Positions 1 to 11,800 of a stretch of DNA of 64,000 nt are shown piece after piece; position 1 is the stretch's first letter; each line of letters begins with the position of its first letter. A model generated the notes under the pieces. The model ran no database searches and was not told where the DNA came from. It saw only the letters and a program-made list of their open reading frames with translations. A program made the position numbers and the translations under genes. This stretch comes from Allium sativum. Its lineage: Eukaryota; Streptophyta; Magnoliopsida; Asparagales; Amaryllidaceae. The DNA is taken from NCBI GenBank assembly GCA_030737875.1, contig CM060925.1, positions 483,103,514 through 483,167,513 on the forward strand, written 5' to 3'.

Positions 1-972
1 AGCATGGCTATGTGGGTCGCACCCATTAGGGTGTATAATCACCTATCTAGAGAAATTCCTTTTACTTCTTTAATCTATCGATGCTGTCCCTTTTTGGGAA
101 ACGGTTGCTGATCCCAACCGTTGGTGATATACATTCGATACACTCAAGCGAAATGAGTGGTCGATCATGTGTGGGTCGGGTTGCAAGACGTTCTTGTTGA
201 ACCCAGTGTATTCGCCTCTAGAGATACACTATCGGCAGGTGGTCCCATACCTTGTCATAGTTGGAATCCAATCTCCAATAAGCGTCCGCGATTTTGATTG
301 TATACTATATATGTGGAGCATGAGATGCAAGCGTTCCACTAGATTTTTATTTACTTATATTTAGACATTATTATAATATCAGAAAAGATATTGGTTTCAA
401 AACTGTTTTGGGTTATCGTAAGGTAAAAACCATCCGTGTTTATGTGTGGATTTGGTCTTACTATTATCCTTTTCTTTGAAAAGATTTTGAACTTTAAAAT
501 CATGATTGGATGATTTACCCTTAATACTGTGCGAGTTTATCTCACTCTGGTTCACCAGACTGACCCGGTGTTTTGTAAATGCTCGGGTTAGCCCGGGGTG
601 TACATGTTCAGGGTATTGAATGCTGTGAAGAGACGGGCTGGAAGAGTTCAGATGTATGATATCATATAGATACTGTTCCGCTGTGTATATGGTACAGATT
701 ATTATAACTGTCCAGTGATGTTGATGTACTCTGATATTGTAAGCTCTCAGTAAAGATTTATTTCTATATTATATTTTGTTCCACTGCAATGTGAGACTCT
801 GTGTTTTATGGGTTCTTCTTCTTCTTCTATTCTATATTTTCTTTCTTTCTTATCTCACCCTCAAACTTCTTTACATGAACATTCCAGTGTTCTCGGTGTT
901 TTGGAGGATCGGCATGAGATATGGTAATGTATTTATGTCGGTTTTCAAGGCCGAAAATTCTGGGTCGTTACA
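1..972 (+). mobile_element. Right end of a long chromovirus-type LTR (family 2), cut by the window edge
   Basis: This segment matches the right end of the LTR at 37823-43574 almost block for block: the 'catggctatgtgggtcgc' block, the CCGTTGGTGATATACATTCG block and the final CTCTGATATTGTAAG stretch. It ends in GGGTCGTTACA at 972, the expected CA end of an LTR. The bases that follow (TTGGTGGTACCGG) share only TTGGT with the methionine primer-binding site seen elsewhere, so it may be a solo LTR or a copy whose inner junction has decayed. The short ORFs here (167-364, 776-1000) show no domain and are treated as noise. Confidence 0.8.
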
Positions 973-1034
973 TTGGTGGTACCGGTTAAGGCATAAATAA
1001 TTTTAGTTATTATCATATAGCAAAAGTGTATTAG

Positions 1035-1120
1035 TTTTTTTTTTTTTTTGCCATGGCCGATCGGTTTTTAAAGTAATCCGTAACACTTTTTATCCTAACA
1101 AAAACTAAATACAGTATTAT
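1035..1120 (-). mobile_element. LINE-type 3' tail fragment with poly(A)
   Basis: A run of 15 T (1035-1049) is followed by GCCATGGCCGATCGG and then TAACACTTTTTATCC. Read on the minus strand this is a 3' untranslated tail ending in poly(A). It closely resembles the tail of the LINE relic at 5610-5680 (GGCAAAACCGACCGG ... TAACACTTTTTATTA). No coding part is visible beside it. This is a 5'-truncated LINE or a SINE-like derivative sharing its tail. Confidence 0.55.
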
Positions 1121-2201
1121 ATGGGAGTTAGGCAGGATGTTTACATTCAAACACTAACTTAAATAATATTTCAATTAGTCAAATAATTCAAATAACAATT
1201 TTAGTCATAGGTAAAAATTCAACTGCACACGAATGTGATTTAACTAATCACGACCATAAACATAACATAAATTATCATCAATCATATTAGATATAACAGT
1301 TTGATCATCGTATTGTATAATTCGATTTCCTAAGGTTTTAAGATTTTGAAATACTAGATTTAGTTAAATTTTAGAGTTAACTTAGTGTTTAGAAGATTAT
1401 AATCTACCTATTAAACTATATGAACTAATATAAACATACGATAGATCGTCGTCGCTCACCTAATCTCCAAAATCAATGAATTAAATGAAATTTTTATCCT
1501 ACCAGCCAAAATCACGTGAATACCTAATCTAAATAGAGAGATTTAATCACTCTATATAAATCTGATCCATAACGAATCAATTAATGATGATTTGAAGAAG
1601 AATCAAATGAATATTTGTGAATTTTGGGAAGAATTAGAGCAGTTTTAGGTTTAAAGCTAACGAGAGAATGAGAAGGAAAATAAAAAGCTTCAGCCCTTAT
1701 TTAGGGCCAAAGATGGTTAGGCTAATAGCTTATTGATTTTAGCCTATTAGTACCACACTAGATTTGGCCATCAATATAAAACTTAAAACTTTTGTTTCTC
1801 TTAAACTACTCTTATTTCTTATTGGACCATTTTACGAACTGAGAAACCACTAACTTGAAGCAATAAGACTGGTTGGAGCATCTGATTTGGCTCCTATCAA
1901 AAGTTGTTGCTGAAATAAGAATTTTTAATAGAAAAATGATCGTAAAAAAATTGGCAAAAATCAAAGCATTTAAAATATCCCAAAGAACCATATTATTTTG
2001 AAATATTTAAATGATATAACCTCATACGAATTAAGTAGAATTATTGTACAATCCTCTAATATGTAAAATATGGGTCATTATAGTCGTTGTTGAGTGATGG
2101 ATGTAGATATGCTCGACCTAGAAGTGAAGGAGGTGTGGTTATTGGTTTTAAATGTGGATGAAAGGAGACCTGATATGGTTCAGAAGTTGATTCATGAATA
2201 T
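1121..2201. other. AT-rich stretch without a recognisable gene
   Basis: No domain, splice-supported exon or terminal repeat was recognised. The sequence is AT-rich with short palindromic words only. Confidence 0.5.
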
Positions 2202-2206
2202 ATGTG

Positions 2207-4988
2207 TGTAACATCCCGCATTTTAAGTATCGGAGTATCGTAAAATATTTTTATTTTATTCCCTGGGGGTTGGATCATTCTCAAATTTTAATATGTTGCT
2301 TATGGGAATGTGAGACATGTCCATAATTTTTACTAATATTGTTTGTGACCATTTTCCCCTATCAGTCTTGTACATGCATAACTTTTGACTCAGGTCGTAT
2401 CAGGTGTTGAGATCTATGCTAATTGGAAAGGAAATGATGATTGTCTTTCCGTAGAGTGGTTACATTAAAGATTTGGCCCAGCGGTTTGGGAGAAAACTCT
2501 ATTTTAAGGTTTAACAGTTGGTTGTTCAGGTTTTTAAGCCATAATGGGCTGATTTGAAGAGGCCCATTAGTGGGCTGGTGGAAGGCTATAAATAGGGGGT
2601 AGGAGATACGGGAAATAGTTTACTTTCCCCATTTCCTCATTTGGAAGAGCCAAGGGATCCTCCATTCCTCTATTTCTCCATCTTTCCACCATTAAAGCTT
2701 AGGAAATCGAAGATCTACACCATCTAAGGCTAGATCTACATCGTTTCAACGGAGAGTTCATCAAACCAAGGAGTTTGGATCCAATTCCTTGCTGTTTGGA
2801 ATCTTAATTCATTGTTTTTGCTTTGATTTGGAGAATTGGTGAGTGATTTACATCTCTCACATGGATTCAATGAAGTATATGAATGTTTGATCATGTTTTT
2901 CATCAAATTCAAGTATTTTACCATAGATCTATACCTTGGTAAGTTCATTTTCATATGAATCACCATAGGATATAATTTAGAGTGTTTAAACCGATAATTC
3001 CTATGCCATTTCATATGTTTATGCAAGTTAGATCCATAATTTAGATCATATGTTCTTTTATGATAATTTTGGTGAATTTTACATAATTATTGATGAAATT
3101 GTCATATTCATGTTATTAGTGATTTCATAACATGTTTATGGTTGCAACTGACGAACTGAATGAATAGACTTCACTGAGATAGTCGATTGACGAAGTTTTG
3201 GTCGAAATTGAACTTGATTTGGGGCTGTACAGGCCATGGGTCGAGCGTGTAGTATGGGTGAAGTACAAGTGTAGTATAGCATGTAGTACAATGTGTAGTA
3301 CAGGGAGGTCAGTCGAGCATAGTATGAGCTCGAGCAGGATGGTCGGTCGAACGAGCAGAACCAGGTCGAGCGATCGAGCAGGCCAGATTTGTGCATCAGA
3401 ACCAGAAGATTGGGTCGGTCATGCACAAATTGATGGGTGATGCAAGCGTGTCGGTCGAGCGTGGGCTCGAGTAGAGGGGTTCGGTCTGGTTGGGTCGAAT
3501 GAGCAGCTTCGAGTCGGTCGGTCATGTTCCTGGAGGTGAAGTATGGGGTCGGTCACCTGGGGTCAGTCACATGGCGTCGGCCACAGGGGTCTGTCACACA
3601 GGGTTATTTCTAAAAATTTATATTTTTGGGTACGACCCATATTTGAAGAAAAGAGTTTGAAAATAATAATTCGTGGGCACCTAAAATTCAAGTAATTTGG
3701 CTCGCTGATGATGTGACTTCAAAGGAAATTCAAGTAGGAATGTTTGAAGTGTTGAAAGGTGTTCGTTGATCGGCGTAGAACAGCGAATGAGGTGACAACT
3801 CAAAGGTCGTGAGTTGGTGGATAATGGTTGCTTGAGCTAAGAAAAGTCGTCGGGTTAGATGACTAGAGATGCCAAGGCCGAGAGATTATCGTTGTCGTAA
3901 GTTTTAGCAGGCGCAAAGCAGGGGTACGATAGGGACACCTAAAAGACCGTTTGTAGGTAGAGTACCCTAGGTATTGTTGAAAGGCCTAGTTGTCAAGGTT
4001 GGACATGCATACGTATCGTTAAAAGGTGTATAGATTTTATGCTAGAACTGGGGTTACCATTAGCCCTTGACATATGGCAAGGTTGGTCATCATCCGATTA
4101 ACGATGATTTCTAAGCAGGATTGGCGGTGTTAGCCAGAGTCTGTCATGGTTGATTGGTTGCCTTGTTTGAACCATATCATGTAGATTGTCCAACGTTGAA
4201 GCAGATGTTCCTTTGGTGCTTATCTGATATTGGTTTAGGCCTCTGGGGCTTGTACTTGAGCGATGTTTAATTCGATTAGGATGGTTTACATGAGAAATAT
4301 AATTTGGATGTCATGACTGCCTTATCATGATTGAATGGGTGTTCTGGTTTCCATGGATGAATGGTTGAATTGCTTGATGTAAAGGCTATCACTGTCCGAC
4401 GTGGGGAAGACAGGAGTTGAGTCCTTCTCTAGTGTTTGGTAGATTGGTTTGTTAATCTACCTATTCTCATATACTTTATTGTTGATGTTTGTTAGTTGTT
4501 TTATTGCTCACTAAGACTGTTGTCTGATTCAAGGTTTTATGTTTCCCTCTTATTACCTTGGGCTGTTCATCCGGTTGTGGATGCGCAGACTGAGTAGCAG
4601 GTGACAGGTGATAGTTTGGTGAGACGATGATGTTGATCGATGGCGAGCTGGAGGCTTACCTACCAGTTTTATTACTAGTATTTGTTTCCACTGTTTGGTT
4701 GTTCTACTCTGAGTGTTGTAGTTAGGCAAATTTGTACAGAATTATGTTGAATCCTAAAGTATGGATATACTTTCTAGTTGTTTGAAAGTTTGATGTTTTC
4801 TGCTCAGATATGCTTCACAATATATTACCCGTTGTATATGTTCTATTAGATTTTATCCTTGCGCTGTGAGATTTACGACATGTTTCGATTGTGTTTACCT
4901 ACCTATGATGATCATCCATAGCTGTCTGGCACACCTTTCAGCGCATTATTCCTCTTGTTTGGTGCAGCGGTTGTGGGCGGTCGTCATA
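2207..4988 (+). mobile_element. Solo LTR of a Ty3/gypsy (probably chromovirus) element, TSD ATGTG
   Basis: It begins TGTAACATCCCGC, the usual start of Del/Tekay-type LTRs, and ends GGGCGGTCGTCATA. The 5-base word ATGTG stands immediately left (2202-2206) and immediately right (4989-4993), as expected for a target-site duplication. No primer-binding site, polypurine tract or second LTR adjoins it, so it looks like a solo LTR of 2,782 bp left by LTR-LTR recombination. The final CA seems mutated to TA. Its GC-richer core (about 3130-3600) carries many GTCGGTC/GGTCGAG words. The overlapping ORFs there (3136-3525 minus, 3198-3440 plus) are low-complexity by-products of these words. Confidence 0.72.
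3300..3600 (+). repeat. GTCGGTC-rich degenerate repeats inside the solo LTR
   Basis: The words GTCGGTC, GGTCGAG and GGGGTCGGTCAC/GGGGTCAGTCAC recur at short, irregular spacing, for example four related GTC(G/A)GTCAC-like units at about 3545-3600. This is much more GC-rich than the flanks. No coding sense is apparent. Confidence 0.55.
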
Positions 4989-4993
4989 ATGTG

Positions 4994-5609
4994 TATATAT
5001 TATTGAATTATGTTGTTCATGAGAAAATTTTCTCCATTAATTTCGCTAAGGGAATAAGCAATTAAAGTGGAGAATATAGCTTGAAATATATAAGACAAAG
5101 GCATGGAAAAATATGAAGAGAAAGCAAAGTATTTATAGAAAAACTTAGAAATCAAAATATCTTTGTCAGCACGTCCCCCTTCTCCTTAGCTCAAGGCTCC
5201 TCCTCCCTCTCTCCTTGTCACTGAGTAGATGTAGAGGTGATGATGGGTAGGGTGATGATGCTAGTGCAAGGTGAGACAAAAATAAACCCTTTTCGTCTTC
5301 TTATACTTATTTTCCAGTAATATTACCTAGTTTAATTTAATATGTTTTCTTAACATAAGCAAACGGTTTATGTTATTAATGTGTTTATGTATATGTATGT
5401 CACATGTAACTTTTACTCATCAACTCGTTGATTTTCCAGAATCCAATTTTCAGTCTTCAATCAAAATATTTATTTATGTAAAAAAAACCGAAAATAATTT
5501 CTTTATTATCTTTGAATAATTAAACATGGTATTTGAGCAGTGAAATCATAATAAATCATTATTTATAAAAATTGATATTATACCATTAAAGCAATATTAA
5601 TTTTCCTTA
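4994..5609. other. Intergenic, nothing recognised
   Basis: AT-rich sequence between the solo LTR and the LINE tail. No ORF with a domain and no terminal repeats were seen. Confidence 0.5.
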
Positions 5610-8060
5610 TTTTTTTGGCAAAACCGACCGGTTTTTATAGTGTTCCATAACACTTTTTATTATAACAAATAATAAAATACAATAAGATACAAATGGCTTT
5701 TGTTAACAGTCAGCTAATTACGGTTTTAAGGTGGACCGCCAACCACATTGATACAATCTCACGTAGGAGATGACTTACACATGCTCACGGCATTACATAC
5801 ATAGCAAAATACATGAATTCTACATTTCAATACATTACATGCCTAACTGAACGTCAAAGGTAAATCCTACATTCTGCAATTACCCATTGTCAAACACCGC
5901 ATTCTTCATGGCTCTCATCATACTTCTAGTAACTGGGGACTTCCCATTTTTGCTCAATGCAGATGAGGTAGAGGCAGCAGCCGCCATATCAGTTGCTTCT
6001 TCAGGTAGAGGCGCCTTGAAGCCCGGCGGAGGTGGGATACTATCACAGGAACCGCACGACTTATTTAGGTCATCTTTGTAATTTCTCATCAGACTTGCTA
6101 TCACTTGTCTCTTTCCCTCGCATACCTCTTCGCTGAATTCACCACTAGAAATTTCATCTCTTAGACTTTCTATCAACTCAAACACAGTTTTGTTCTTGCG
6201 CGCTTTCTTTGCTTTCGTCTTAACTGCCGGAGATTTGCATTTTGGCACATCGGTATTGTTCGGATGCTTGAAATTATTCAACAGAAATCCGTCTACGTTT
6301 TGGTCTAAATTCTGTGCATCAGTCATATAGTCCATAGAATTATTGAATCCATCATTTTGCGTCTCACTTTGCTCATTACATTCCTGCTTTTCATTGTTTT
6401 TCAGAATGCCTACCAAGTTTCCTACAATATGCTGAGCATCAGTAGTAAGCTTCAACACTATGTTACTCTGCGTAGCATCTTTACCAATCTCCTTACCACC
6501 AGAGAGTCCCGAAGGTGTGACTTCCGCTTGCACATAGCTTCCACCAAGGGAATCCTTGCCAAAGTTACCCACTTCTTCAAAGAAGGTCTGCATAGGATTG
6601 TCACCGTCCTTCGTAAGCCTCACCGGATTAAGAAAACCCGGTCTGAAGTTGCATTCAGTGCTCGCATGTGCGGCGGGAATAAGAAGTGGGACATTGACAA
6701 CATCAACCCGAGCGATATCAGCATTATTGAATTCAGTATCTTGAATTGCAGTTGACAGCATAAGGTCATCGATTGTGCTCATAGAATTGCCTAACCCCTT
6801 ATCATTATCCTGTGAAGCTTCAAATATTTCACCCTCTTCGATCTCTTGCTGCCTTGGCTGAACTTCTAACTCATTACTCTGATTTTCTAATGACGTAAAA
6901 CTATTTCCAGTTAGAACAACTGCAGATTCATTTTGCGGCACAAACTTGCCTTTGGTAACTTTCTTACTATCAACCTTCTTCAATTCTTGTGAAGTAAGAG
7001 GGGGATCCCTAGTTTTTACATTTGCAGAGTGCATCACTTTAGTTTGCCTACTGAGATTTGCATTGTGACACTCGACAGCACCTTGAACCTGAGTTCTCAC
7101 TTGATTCGCGCTTAACTTGTTCCATTCCTTAACATATCTACCATTACTCTTTTCTCCATAAACCTTGCCACTAACTCTAACATCCTTCTCAGATGTATCA
7201 TAAGAGCTGGCAGGGCATTTATCAAGAGAGTTCCCAAATATCTTGCATTCAGGGCACATTTCCGGTCTCTAGATGTAGTCAACCACAATCAAATGTTCAG
7301 TCCCATCTTCAAGTAACACCGTAAAGTTATTCGGCAACTCACTTTCAGGGGTAATCTCTACCAAAACTTTAGCATAGATAAGCCAGTCTAGACTTTCGAT
7401 TGCATGATCCATATATAGGAACTTACCTATATGAGTAGCGAGCCAGCATATACCTATCTTAGACCACGCTACCATTGGTAGGTTAGTCATTTTAATCCAA
7501 ATCGGAACCCGCTTTACTTCCTCTCCCGTATTATCTATATTAACATTCCATTTTTTTTAGTATAAATACCTTGTTTCGGATAACCAATAGGTCTGCTTCC
7601 AAAATCCTCTTCTTGTCTTCAGAGTTCGAAAAGAGGAAAAAGAACATTTATCCATTAGATTTAATCTTGATCGGTCCCCTGGGGCTCCAGTGCCTATTCA
7701 GATGCGAGACAACGGCAGTGAAAGACAGCGGAGAATCCAGAAAGTATCTAGCGATGTAGTCTTGCCAAACGTCTATGCTAGCCTGAACAATGTCTTGCGT
7801 TGGAATCAAACTTTTGCCTGAATACTTGAAACTGATCGTGGGAGACGTGAAATCTCCTGCACTTCGCGGTTTGGATGCGAAGAGCGTCGTCCATCTAACT
7901 TGAGGTAGGGGTTGGGCGGAGGAAGTTATGGGCAAACTGGGGAGGGTTTGAGGCAGACTGGGGAGGTTGGGTGGTGGATCGGGAGGGGGAGGGACCGAGG
8001 CAGGCGACGGATCTGAAATCAAGGGAGGCAGATTGGGTTGGGCACTTGGACTCGAGTCCG
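5610..8060 (-). mobile_element. L1-like LINE relic: ORF1 plus 3' tail, no ORF2
   Basis: On the minus strand the order is a proline-rich leader, a DUF4283-type domain, a zinc knuckle, a long C-terminal region (stop at 5880-5882), about 260 bp of untranslated sequence, and a short A-run at 5616-5610 preceded by the GGTCGGTTTTGCC tail. No reverse transcriptase or endonuclease lies between ORF1 and the poly(A). It is therefore an ORF1-only element or one that lost ORF2 internally. The 5' edge is obscured by the MITE at 8061-8205. No convincing target duplication was found. Confidence 0.6.
5880..8060 (-). pseudogene. LINE ORF1 (DUF4283 and CCHC-type zinc-knuckle protein), broken
   Basis: In intact plant LINEs this protein is the gag-like nucleic-acid-binding chaperone that coats the element RNA. 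Three blocks follow one another on the minus strand. The first (8060-7648) is a proline-rich leader and the start of the DUF4283 fold, ending at a TAA (7648-7650); in the same frame the sequence still reads a plausible continuation with an EDKKRIL motif. A frameshift near the A-run at 7551-7558 comes next. The second block (about 7540-7269) carries VKRVPIWIKM and IGKFLYMDHAIE and ends in a TAG (7269-7271) where the family normally has Trp (DYI-stop-RPE). The third block (7259-5880) is open for 459 codons. It opens with the knuckle CPECKIFGNSLDKC, in which the usual zinc-binding His is Asn, and ends with a SPVTRSMMRAM motif typical of plant LINE ORF1 C-termini. With three lesions plus a lost zinc ligand it is not functional as written. 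Family assignment rests on motif recognition only. Confidence 0.7.
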
Positions 8061-8205
8061 AGTTTGTTCACACTATTTCAGGTAGTGTGAACAAAACACC
8101 GGATTTAATTGGTGGAAATCAGGGGGGCCCGTGTAGGTCCCTCTGATTTCAACCAATTAAAAGTAGTGTTTTGTTCACACTACCTTAAAGTAGTGTGAAC
8201 AAACT
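8061..8205. mobile_element. Foldback MITE with nested hairpins, about 145 bp
   Basis: The ends AGTTTGTTCAC and GTGAACAAACT are perfect inverse complements, and the two halves remain complementary for about 65 bases up to a short centre (about 8126-8142). Each arm is itself a smaller inverted repeat: TTTGTTCACACTA - spacer - TAGTGTGAACAAA. Target duplications are not clear. It sits at the 5' side of the LINE ORF1 relic. Confidence 0.75.
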
Positions 8206-8800
8206 ACTACACCTTGGGCTCAAGGTAACGGCGGAAAATGGGGGGTTGATTGGTACGAGGGAAGAGAGAGAACATCCGCCCCTTTTTTGATTTAATTTGA
8301 GAATTTTACTCCCATGCGCAATGTATCTATATGAATTTTCCTTACTTTTAAAATTGAGTATCTATCTTTACAAAACTACTAGTATTACCGTACAACGGTG
8401 GGAAAACCGACCGTTAAGGTATATAATATGAAAGAAAAAAAAATATTTGTTACTACTTTATACAAATGCAATACCTATTGATAATCAATTGATCCAGAAA
8501 GAACATAAGTTATGAAAAATATAACTTTGCTCATTGTGAAATAATCCCTCTGTGCCTTCTTTCTCACTGTAATTGATTAATAAATTAAAAGTTCAGTGTC
8601 TCTTTGCTAGTCTCCTAAAGATAAAAAGTGAATGAGACTGAAAAGTAAAGGTTATCAAGACATACTTGTTTTCTCATGTTTACTAAGAACAGATTATGAG
8701 TGGCGTGCTAAATTAGAAAGCAGAAGCAAGAAGTGATTGCAATACACAACAGTTTTACATTAAGTTTAGAACGAAAAAAGATTTACATAACACACGTAGT
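8206..8800. other. Intergenic, no gene recognised
   Basis: AT-rich beyond 8290. Part of 8206-8290 may be the old 5' side of the LINE relic beyond the MITE. No exon or repeat boundary could be fixed. Confidence 0.4.
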
Positions 8801-8830
8801 GGAAATACACCTGTAAAGTGTACAGGTGAC

Positions 8831-11800
8831 TATAATGGCGGCATCAGCAGAGGCAACAAGAACTTTATCATCGAGGCATGGAAGAGATTATGGTATCCTG
8901 TTTACAAAGAAAATAATAATCTTGATTAAAATGATGAGAAAGCTTGGATCTGAAGTTTGAACTAGTAAATAAATTCAGAAAGAAAAGCAAGGTACCAAGC
9001 AAGGTACCCAAAAACATTTTGACACTCCAATAGTGATAGAACTGCAAGCTCACTATCATTAACCTGGATTTTTTTTAGATAGCGTGCATGATTATCTTAT
9101 CATAACAGTTAATCCATATCACCTCATAGTTTTCAAAGTTAAGCAAGACACATACATATTATTCTAAACAATAAGCAATTTTCAGACAAATCAGTTTAAA
9201 TTCCAGCATAATCTACTGAATATACAATGCTTTGTTTTGAATTCACCCAACAGAGAGACACAGACATGCTAGTACATAGACTGAAATTACCGTGCAAAAT
9301 AAACTCAAATTTGGGTGCTAACTTGTTTGTGTTGCTTTTGTTGATCAAATATATAAGAGTATGAAAACACAAACTTATCATCCACTTATTCTTCTCTGCT
9401 TCATCTCTTCTCCCGGACACTTTGTACCAACTCATTCATTCACATAATAATAACGATAGTAATTGTATCAGCTTATTTTGCCAGACCTTTTCTTTACAAA
9501 TTTTCAAAGTGCACAAAGTAAAGATATTTAGTTATAATAACTTGTCAGTCTTGATACAATTTCCAAACCCTTTTACCTTAAACTTCAAGTTCTTAATCTC
9601 AAAAGAGTTTAAACTGTTCATACTGCTGCTAGAAAGACAAGGTATTTCAAACAATTACACGACAAGGAGGCAATCCTTTTTTACTTTAAGTGTTGTACAT
9701 ACTAAAAGCAGTCCATTAACCTACACATTATCATATGACTGAGAATACAAACATTATGCACCTACATGGTATAGTTATGTATTCTCACTAATACATTAAT
9801 CATGTATGCGATTACAATATATTCTCAAACACAAGGAAAACACAGCTGCCAGTTGCCAAACGCCAATGCAGTCTTCTTCCTCCTGTCAAAAACGCATCTT
9901 GTTCACTATCAGTGAATCATTCCTCTCTCTGCCAAATATAGCAGAGGGTTAAGAAATGGAAAAAAAAAAAAACAGTTGTACCGTCATATTTACAAAAGGG
10001 AAATGCTAGAACGACCGCAAAATTTACGTTGAAAATCACCGAATTTGAATCATGCGGTAGAGAAGCAACGCAATTCACCGAGGGAAACTGATCCAACGTT
10101 TCCTCTCTCAATTCCCGATTGTTCTAGCATTTTGGTTTACAAAATATATTTGCAGGAAAAGACACACACAACCATGTCCATTTATTTTTGCAGGGAGACG
10201 CACAGTTGTAAGAAGGTGAGAATAGAAATAGCAATACTAACTAAAATTTCCATTCATATAATATTTAATAAGAAACATGTGAATTCATAGATTTCATTGA
10301 CGAGCAAAGTCATAATGTTATAAATACTACACATGCATATAGACATTTTCCTGCACAGTTCAAAAAAGAAAAAGAAGAACAATTCATACATATAACTTAT
10401 GATTATCCTCGAAAAAGCATCTCAAATGAAATGTTGCTATATACTTTGACCAATTTTGAACTCAGCTCAGCTTATAAATGCAAAAGACAAAAGCCAAAGG
10501 TGATCATGCATTTCATCCAGTTTAAGATTTTTTCTGAAATGCATAACAAAAACCAAATTAGTTTATTAAAATTTAAAAAAGGGGATTAATTAAGAAGAGT
10601 ATGATTTGCCAAAAAATTACTTTATCATTTTTTTTGTGTATACTGTACAAGCTTTTGTGCCTCCCAGTTGCATTTACATGTTGCATGTTTAAACTGCATG
10701 GCTTGTACTATGCAAAAAATTAGAGGATATAGAAGTACCATGCTTGAAGAGTTGTACAGTCAAAATAGAATTGTTGCAAGGGAACCACTTTAAAAGGTTT
10801 ACCCTACATGCATCATTAACAATATTACAATCACAGTTACAGTAGGAATCATCACTTTTAACTTGATAATAATACAAAATTGATATTGGTTTACTGGCCA
10901 ATAGAAATGTCATAGTTGAGGTTTAGAGAAAAATACAATGGATAACGTATTTTGTGATTTCAAGATATTTATATTTAAATATTCATATTACATACATGAA
11001 CAATAATGTTCATAATCATCAATTAAGTATATCTCAAAGTCGGCATACAGTAAATATAGCAAGCAACTAAAATATAAAGGTTCACATGGTTACTATTACT
11101 CTACACTATCATTCATGAAACAACTCAGAAAAAGATAATTTAATATTAATTGTACAACTATCAGATCATGTTCATTGAATAACATTATCAAATTAATTTA
11201 ATTGCTCAATAGTCAGTTTAAACCAAGGTTTAACTTTGAAAGTTGACTCCAATCCTAAATTGTAAGACAAAATTGAAAGGAAAACAAACACTAACCCATT
11301 GTGCATGTAATCTACCAATGATGTTGGACTGTTAGCATTATTTTCACCTTTTTGCTGGCTACAAATCCAAACTCTTCATTCAGCTCTGCCTTGTCTTGCT
11401 CCTATAAGGGATAGTTGGAAATTTTGTTTAAAATGGCACCATGAAATTGGTAAGTTGTAGCTCACTGATAGGACCTGGGCCGTTAAAGGACCATTACACA
11501 TTTTAGAATTCAGTATATACATAATCGAAAGTGGGACAACTATATAACCTCTGATCCCATGCCGCAGAGTACTGATTTTAGACTTGGAAAACTGCTACAT
11601 ATCCACAAGCAGATCAGCTGCCTTCCCCAAATCACTCTTCATCACTTTCGCGCAACACGTAGGGTAATGTAAGCGTTCAATGTCCACCCATATTTTCCAC
11701 CCCACTCCAACTTTCTATCATATCTCCTCTTAGTCCCTTTAAATATCATACGTGCTAAAAAATGAGCTCCCCCAATTGTTTCTTCTGTCTCGTATCTTTG

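Noticed and set aside
3136..3525. Overlapping ORFs on both strands in the solo LTR core
   Set aside because: Product of the GTCGGTC/GGTCGAG repeats. No domain.
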